A stretch of DNA of 9,416 nucleotides from an uncultured Aquincola sp. GTDB lineage: Bacteria; Pseudomonadota; Gammaproteobacteria; Burkholderiales; Burkholderiaceae. The stretch is from assembly GCA_937883885.1 (NCBI GenBank), contig CAKZXL010000387.1, positions 1-9,416 on the forward strand. The letters run 5' to 3'. The notes under the pieces were generated by a model. That model searched no databases and was not told the DNA's origin. It was given only the letters and a program-made list of their open reading frames with translations. A program made the position numbers and the translations under genes. Each line of letters opens with the position of its first letter. Within the stretch, counting starts at the first letter, position 1. Shown one piece after another: positions 5,690 through 9,416 of this stretch.

Positions 5690-7090
5690 TCAAGGCACCA
5701 CCACCTCGACCCCCTGATGCAGTTGGCGAATGCAGCCCGCCAGAACCTGCTTGGCCCCCTCATCCCCATGCACCAACCTCACCTGCCGCGGCGGCGTCTT
5801 CATCCTGCTGACGAACCGTAGCAGGTCCTGCTGGTCCGCGTGGGCCGAGTAACCGGCCAGGGTGTGCACCTTGGCGCGGATGTCGTCGATGCGCTGTCCG
5901 TCCAGTTCCACCCAGCCGCCCTTCGGCCCGTACTGCTGGATGGCGCGACCGGCCGTGCCGGCGGCCTGATAGCCGCAGAACAGCACGTCGTGCCGAGGGT
6001 CGCCCAGCATGGCCTTGAGGTAGTTGACGATGCGCCCGCCGCTGCACATGCCGCTGGCGGCAATCACGATCGCGGGCCGGCCTGACCGGGCCAGGCCCTG
6101 CACCATCTGCAGATGAGCCGCGTGGTCGGCCACCGTGGTCACCTGCTCGAAGTCCAGCGGATGTCGGCCGGCCGCCAGTTTGCGGCGGGCTTCGGCGTCC
6201 CAGTGCTCTTTCAGCCGCGCATAGCCGGCCGTGAAGTCGGCGGCCAGCGGTGAGTCGACGACGATCTGCACATCGCCCCAGGCCAGCCCCGGCGCGGCCT
6301 GCCGCTGTGCGTTGCGGTGGATGATCTCTTCCAGCTCGTACAGCAGCTCTTGCGTGCGGCCGATGCTGAAGGCGGGCACCAGCACCGTGCCGCCGTTGCT
6401 GAAGGCATGCTCACACAGCGCCTGTAGGCGCTGGCGTCGGGTTTTGCGGCTGTCGTGCACCCGGTCGCCGTAGGTGCTCTCCAGCACCAGCACGTCGGCA
6501 CGCATCGGCGGTTGGGGCGCTGGCAGCAGCGGGGTGTAGGGCGCTCCCAGGTCGCCGGAGAACACCACACGCTGGCTGGGCTGGCCGGTCTGTGTGGCAT
6601 CGAACTCCACATAGGCCGACCCCAGGATGTGGCCGGCCGGCTGCAGCCGCACCCGCAGGCCGGGGCTGCCGGCAATGATGGTCTGCCAGTGTTTGTAGGG
6701 CAGGGGCACCGTGCGCTCTTTCAGCAGCGCCAGGAACTTGGCGATCAGGCTGCGGTTGCGCGTAAAGCCCACCTCCAGCGCGTCTTCCAGCACCAGCGGC
6801 AGCAACTGGGCGCTGGCCTGGCTGCAGTAGATGGGGCCTTTGAAGCCGGCGGCCAGCAGGTACGGAATGCGCCCGACGTGGTCGATGTGCACGTGGGTGA
6901 CCACCAGCGCCCGCACCTTGTCGAGCGAGAAGTCGATCTCCAGCTGGCTGGCGCTGGCGCCGTCGGGCGAGGTTTCGGCGCCCTGGAACAGGCCGCAGTC
7001 CACCAGCACGGCCTGGCCGTCTGGCAGCGTCAATCGGTGGCACGAGCCGGTGACGCCGCGCACGGCGCCGTGGTGGGTGAAGTGCAGCAT
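5690..7090 (-). CDS. Beta-CASP metallo-beta-lactamase RNA exonuclease family protein
   Basis: This 466-residue cytoplasmic enzyme belongs to the metallo-beta-lactamase fold with a beta-CASP insert (CPSF73/RNase J superfamily, YSH1 type), predicted to cut or trim RNA using two zinc ions. Metal-site motifs: HVHIDH (66-71), His154 in PAGHILGSAY, Asp180 in FSGD, VLESTYGDR (202-210). Beta-CASP features: VPAFSIGRTQELLYEL (238-253), IAASGMCSGGRIVNYL (343-358), FCGYQAAGTAGR (371-382). The late motifs are GYSAHAD with His417 and LVHGDEGA with His441. All expected residues are present. The ATG at 7088-7090 is chosen because it starts the fold directly (MLHFTHHGAVRGVTGS) and has GAGG eight bases upstream; a GTG at 7129 would add 13 residues. 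It lies 121 bases downstream of manC behind a hairpin. No carbohydrate role is known, so its place among sugar genes is probably incidental or regulatory. Confidence 0.92.
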   Translation of the reverse strand: MLHFTHHGAVRGVTGSCHRLTLPDGQAVLVDCGLFQGAETSPDGASASQLEIDFSLDKVRALVVTHVHIDHVGRIPYLLAAGFKGPIYCSQASAQLLPLVLEDALEVGFTRNRSLIAKFLALLKERTVPLPYKHWQTIIAGSPGLRVRLQPAGHILGSAYVEFDATQTGQPSQRVVFSGDLGAPYTPLLPAPQPPMRADVLVLESTYGDRVHDSRKTRRQRLQALCEHAFSNGGTVLVPAFSIGRTQELLYELEEIIHRNAQRQAAPGLAWGDVQIVVDSPLAADFTAGYARLKEHWDAEARRKLAAGRHPLDFEQVTTVADHAAHLQMVQGLARSGRPAIVIAASGMCSGGRIVNYLKAMLGDPRHDVLFCGYQAAGTAGRAIQQYGPKGGWVELDGQRIDDIRAKVHTLAGYSAHADQQDLLRFVSRMKTPPRQVRLVHGDEGAKQVLAGCIRQLHQGVEVVVP

Positions 7091-7159
7091 GGCAAGGGCC
7101 TCACGCGAAGTGATGTGCGCAGCTGCCACGCCGGCGCAGCTGCTTGCCCTGGCCCTATC

Positions 7160-7191
7160 GGCGGCGGGTCTCGGCTCTACAGCCCGCCGCC
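7160..7191. terminator. GC-rich hairpin downstream of manC
   Basis: A perfect nine-base inverted repeat, GGCGGCGGG (7160-7168) and CCCGCCGCC (7183-7191), with a 14-base loop lies 20 bases past the manC stop. ACTTTT follows on the plus strand and no T-run on the minus strand, so an intrinsic terminator for the manC transcript is imperfect. It could still act as a pause site, an mRNA 3'-end stabiliser or a partial terminator separating galE-manC from the RNA exonuclease gene. Confidence 0.5.
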
Positions 7192-7211
7192 ACTTTTAGC
7201 AATGTCGCGAT

Positions 7212-8669
7212 TTACTTTGGCGCGCGGCCGTAGGTGTCCTCGAACCGCACGATGTCGTCCTCACCCAGGTAGCTGCCGCTTTGCACTTCGATGATCTCGA
7301 GCGGCACCTTGCCGGGGTTCGCTAGTCTGTGCGTCTGGCCCAGGGGGATGTAGGTGCTCTGGTTCTCGGAGAGGATGATCACCTTGTCGCCATTGGTCAC
7401 TTCGGCGGTGCCGCTCACTACGATCCAGTGCTCGGCGCGGTGATGGTGCATCTGCAGGCTCAGGCTGGCGCCCGGCTTGACCATGATGCGCTTGACCTGG
7501 TGGCGCGGGCCGTTGTCGATGCTGTCGTACCAGCCCCAGGGGCGGTGCACCTTGCGGTGCAGCGTGTGCTCGCCGCGCTTTTCGGCGTCCAGGCGGTTGA
7601 CGATCTTCTTAACGTCCTGGCTGCGGGCGCGGTCGGTCACCAGCACGGCGTCGGCGGTTTCCACCACGATCACATCGTCCAGGCCCACCACGCTCACCAG
7701 GCGGCTGGTGGCATGCACCAGGGTGTTGCGGCTGTCGGCGAACACGGCGTCGCCCACGTGGCTGTTGCCGGCTTCGTCCTTCGGGGCCACTTGCCACACG
7801 GCTTCCCAGGCGCCCAGGTCGTTCCAGCCGGCGTTCAGCGGCACCATGCGGATGGCGGCCGGGCTGCCCGGGCACTTTTCCATCACCGCGTAGTCCACCG
7901 ACTCCGACGGCACGGCCGCGAACTCGGCCTTGCCGGGGCGCACGAACTTGTCGTCGGTCTTGCGCACGGCCCAGGCGGCGCGGGTGGCGCTGGCGATGTC
8001 GGGGCGGAAGCGCTCCAGCGCGTTCATCCAGGCCGAAGCGCGCAGCACGAACATGCCGCTGTTCCAGTAGTAGCTGCCCTCGGCCAGGTAGCGTGCGGCG
8101 GTGGCCGCGTCGGGCTTTTCAACGAAGCGCTCCACCGCGGCAATGCCTTCGGCCGCCGATGCCAGGATGTAGCCGTAGCCTGTTTCCGGGCGGTCGGGCG
8201 TGATGCCGAGGATGACGATGGTGCCGTCGGCGGCGGCTTCCACCGCCTGTTGGAGCGCGCTGTTGAAGCTTTCGGTGTCGGTCACCGTCTGGTCGGCGGG
8301 CGTCACCACCAGCACCGGGTCTTCTCCACCTTCCAGCGCCTGCAGCGCCGCCAGCGTCAGCGCCGGTGCGGTGTTGCGGCCCAGCGGCTCCAGGATCACG
8401 GCGCTGGGCTCGGCCTTCAGCTCACGCAACTGGTCCAGCACCAGAAAGCGATGCTCTTCATTGCCCACCACCAACGGCGGGTTCACCGGCTGCGTGGCGC
8501 TGGCCAGCCCTTGCAACCGAGTGACGGCCTGCTGGAACAGGCTGGTATTGCCCGACAGCACCAGGAACTGCTTGGGGTAGCCCGCGCGCGAGAGCGGCCA
8601 AAGGCGGGTGCCCGAGCCGCCGGCCATGATGACGGGGGTTATGGCGAGTGAGTTCTTGAGATTGCTCAT
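7212..8669 (-). CDS. manC: Mannose-1-phosphate guanylyltransferase / mannose-6-phosphate isomerase
   Basis: Bifunctional type II enzyme of 485 residues that makes GDP-mannose from GTP and mannose-1-phosphate and, with its C-terminal cupin, may interconvert fructose-6-phosphate and mannose-6-phosphate. The N-terminal nucleotidyltransferase domain shows GGSGTRLWPLSRAGYPKQF (17-35), EPLGRNTAPA (94-103), ETGYGYI (162-168), FVEKP (182-186), YYWNSGMF (200-207) and NAGWNDLGAW (279-288). The cupin spans about 376-485, with HRPWGWYDSID, QMHHHRAEHWIVVSG (406-420) and PLGQTHRLAN (442-451) providing the metal ligands. Full length for the family (also called xanB, algA or cpsB). The ATG at 8667-8669 overlaps the galE stop by four bases, implying translational coupling. 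Its GDP-mannose feeds gmd further downstream on the same strand. The phosphomannomutase needed between its two reactions is not in the window. Confidence 0.96.
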   Translation of the reverse strand: MSNLKNSLAITPVIMAGGSGTRLWPLSRAGYPKQFLVLSGNTSLFQQAVTRLQGLASATQPVNPPLVVGNEEHRFLVLDQLRELKAEPSAVILEPLGRNTAPALTLAALQALEGGEDPVLVVTPADQTVTDTESFNSALQQAVEAAADGTIVILGITPDRPETGYGYILASAAEGIAAVERFVEKPDAATAARYLAEGSYYWNSGMFVLRASAWMNALERFRPDIASATRAAWAVRKTDDKFVRPGKAEFAAVPSESVDYAVMEKCPGSPAAIRMVPLNAGWNDLGAWEAVWQVAPKDEAGNSHVGDAVFADSRNTLVHATSRLVSVVGLDDVIVVETADAVLVTDRARSQDVKKIVNRLDAEKRGEHTLHRKVHRPWGWYDSIDNGPRHQVKRIMVKPGASLSLQMHHHRAEHWIVVSGTAEVTNGDKVIILSENQSTYIPLGQTHRLANPGKVPLEIIEVQSGSYLGEDDIVRFEDTYGRAPK

Positions 8670-9416
8670 ACTGAATCTTGCTTCTGAAAACCTTGAGGAT
8701 TAAGGCTCTGCCAACGCCAGCTGTCCTCGCACATGCGGGCCAGGTCGTGTTTTGCCGTCCAACCCAGCAGTTCTTGCGCCAAGGCGGGGTCGGCGTAGCA
8801 GGCATCGATGTCGCCGGGCCGGCGGGGGGCAATGTCGTACGGGATAGGGCGGCCGCTGGCGGCTTCATACGCACGCACCAGCTCCAGCACGCTGTAGCCG
8901 CGGCCGGTGCCCAGGTTCACGGTGAAGGAGCCGGGCTGTTCCAGCAGGCGGCGCAGGGCGGCCACATGGCCATCGGCCAGGTCCGTCACGTGGATGTAGT
9001 CGCGCACGCCGGTGCCGTCCGGCGTGTCGTAATCGTTGCCGAACACCTGCAGCCGCGCGCGCTTGCCCACGGCCACCTGGGCCACGTAGGGCATCAGGTT
9101 GTTCGGGATGCCGCGCGGGTCTTCGCCGATCTGGCCGCTTTCGTGCGCGCCCACCGGGTTGAAGTACCGCAACACGCCGGTTTGCCACTGCGGCTCGGCC
9201 GCGCCCAGGTCGGCCAGGATTTGCTCGCCGATCAGCTTGGTTTGGCCATAGGGGTTGGTGGCCTGCAGCCGGGCCTGCTCGGTGATCGGCAGCGCCTCGG
9301 GCTTGCCGTACACCGTGGCGCTGCTGCTGAACACGAAGCGGTGGCAGCCGTGGCGGCGCATCGCTTCGCACACCGTGAGCAGCCCGCCGATGTTGTTGGC
9401 GTAGTAGCTCAGCGGC
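8666..9416 (-). CDS. galE: UDP-glucose 4-epimerase, 5' end outside the window
   Basis: Interconverts UDP-glucose and UDP-galactose with bound NAD, supplying galactose for surface polysaccharide. The gene runs off the right edge, so the N-terminal Rossmann GxxGxxG region and start codon are not seen; about 250 codons are present. Visible signatures: YYANNIGG, the active-site segment FVFSSSATVYGKPE with the catalytic Ser/Thr, NPYGQTK with catalytic Tyr and Lys, YFNPVGAHESG, LMPYVAQVA, VFGNDYDTPDGTGVRDYIHV, VNLGTGRGYSVLELV, and the C-terminal RRPGDIDACYADPALAQELLGW. All match the bacterial GalE pattern rather than other sugar epimerases. The stop TGA (8666-8668) overlaps the manC ATG. Nothing suggests damage in the part seen. 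UDP-GlcNAc or UDP-GalNAc activity cannot be ruled out from sequence alone. Confidence 0.94.
   Translation of the reverse strand, partial: PLSYYANNIGGLLTVCEAMRRHGCHRFVFSSSATVYGKPEALPITEQARLQATNPYGQTKLIGEQILADLGAAEPQWQTGVLRYFNPVGAHESGQIGEDPRGIPNNLMPYVAQVAVGKRARLQVFGNDYDTPDGTGVRDYIHVTDLADGHVAALRRLLEQPGSFTVNLGTGRGYSVLELVRAYEAASGRPIPYDIAPRRPGDIDACYADPALAQELLGWTAKHDLARMCEDSWRWQSLNPQGFQKQDSV

Noticed and set aside
6455..7294. 279-codon open frame on the plus strand, antisense to the MBL gene
   Set aside because: Shadow of a gene with a full set of metal-site motifs; it also runs across the manC 3' end and the hairpin.
7329..8651. 440-codon open frame on the plus strand, antisense to manC
   Set aside because: It mirrors a well-supported manC gene. 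The product is a His/Ala/Gly/Val-rich string with no family resemblance, as expected antisense to a GC-rich gene.
1..9416. CRISPR arrays, tRNA or rRNA genes, phage or toxin-antitoxin modules
   Set aside because: No regularly spaced direct repeats, no tRNA- or rRNA-like sequence and no fitting small gene pairs were seen on either strand.

Overview
The window looks like the edge of an exopolysaccharide / O-antigen sugar-nucleotide locus in a GC-rich proteobacterium. A betaproteobacterium of the Burkholderiales is most likely. This is inferred from the GC-rich codon use, the IS3/IS66 types, and two stretches that resemble PEP-CTERM (exosortase) sorting tails, which are common in EPS-producing members of that group. 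No ribosomal or other phylogenetic marker is present, so the placement is tentative.

Layout from left to right. (1) Positions 1-1271 are insertion-sequence debris. The 3' end of an IS3-family transposase, with its right terminal repeat, is embedded in the 3' end of an IS66-family tnpC. An ATGA-coupled accessory ORF carrying two SH3-like modules follows, and then the IS66 right end (GCGCTTAC at 1264-1271). (2) Positions 1354-2241 hold an intact SMP-30/gluconolactonase-type lactonase on the plus strand. It converges on the minus-strand genes that fill the rest of the window. (3) Positions 2280-4379 hold gmd and fcl, a two-gene unit that turns GDP-mannose into GDP-L-fucose. (4) Positions 4380-5689 carry no intact gene. 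The right part holds two broken ORFs whose ends resemble PEP-CTERM signals, one of them behind a good ribosome binding site. (5) Positions 5690-7090 encode a beta-CASP metallo-beta-lactamase RNA-processing enzyme. (6) A strong hairpin at 7160-7191 lies just downstream of manC. (7) Positions 7212-9416 hold galE (5' end outside the window) and manC, overlapping by four bases.

How the genes fit together: ManC makes mannose-1-phosphate and GDP-mannose (from fructose-6-phosphate if the isomerase half is active, with a phosphomannomutase not seen here). Gmd and Fcl convert GDP-mannose to GDP-L-fucose. GalE interconverts UDP-glucose and UDP-galactose. These are precursors for a fucose- and galactose-containing surface polysaccharide whose transferases and export genes must lie outside the window. 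The SMP-30/gmd/fcl block is visibly richer in A and T than the MBL/manC/galE block and borders the IS debris, which suggests separate acquisition. No clearly new multi-gene system is visible. The least explained items are the IS66-linked tandem-SH3 ORF and the PEP-CTERM-like remnants.
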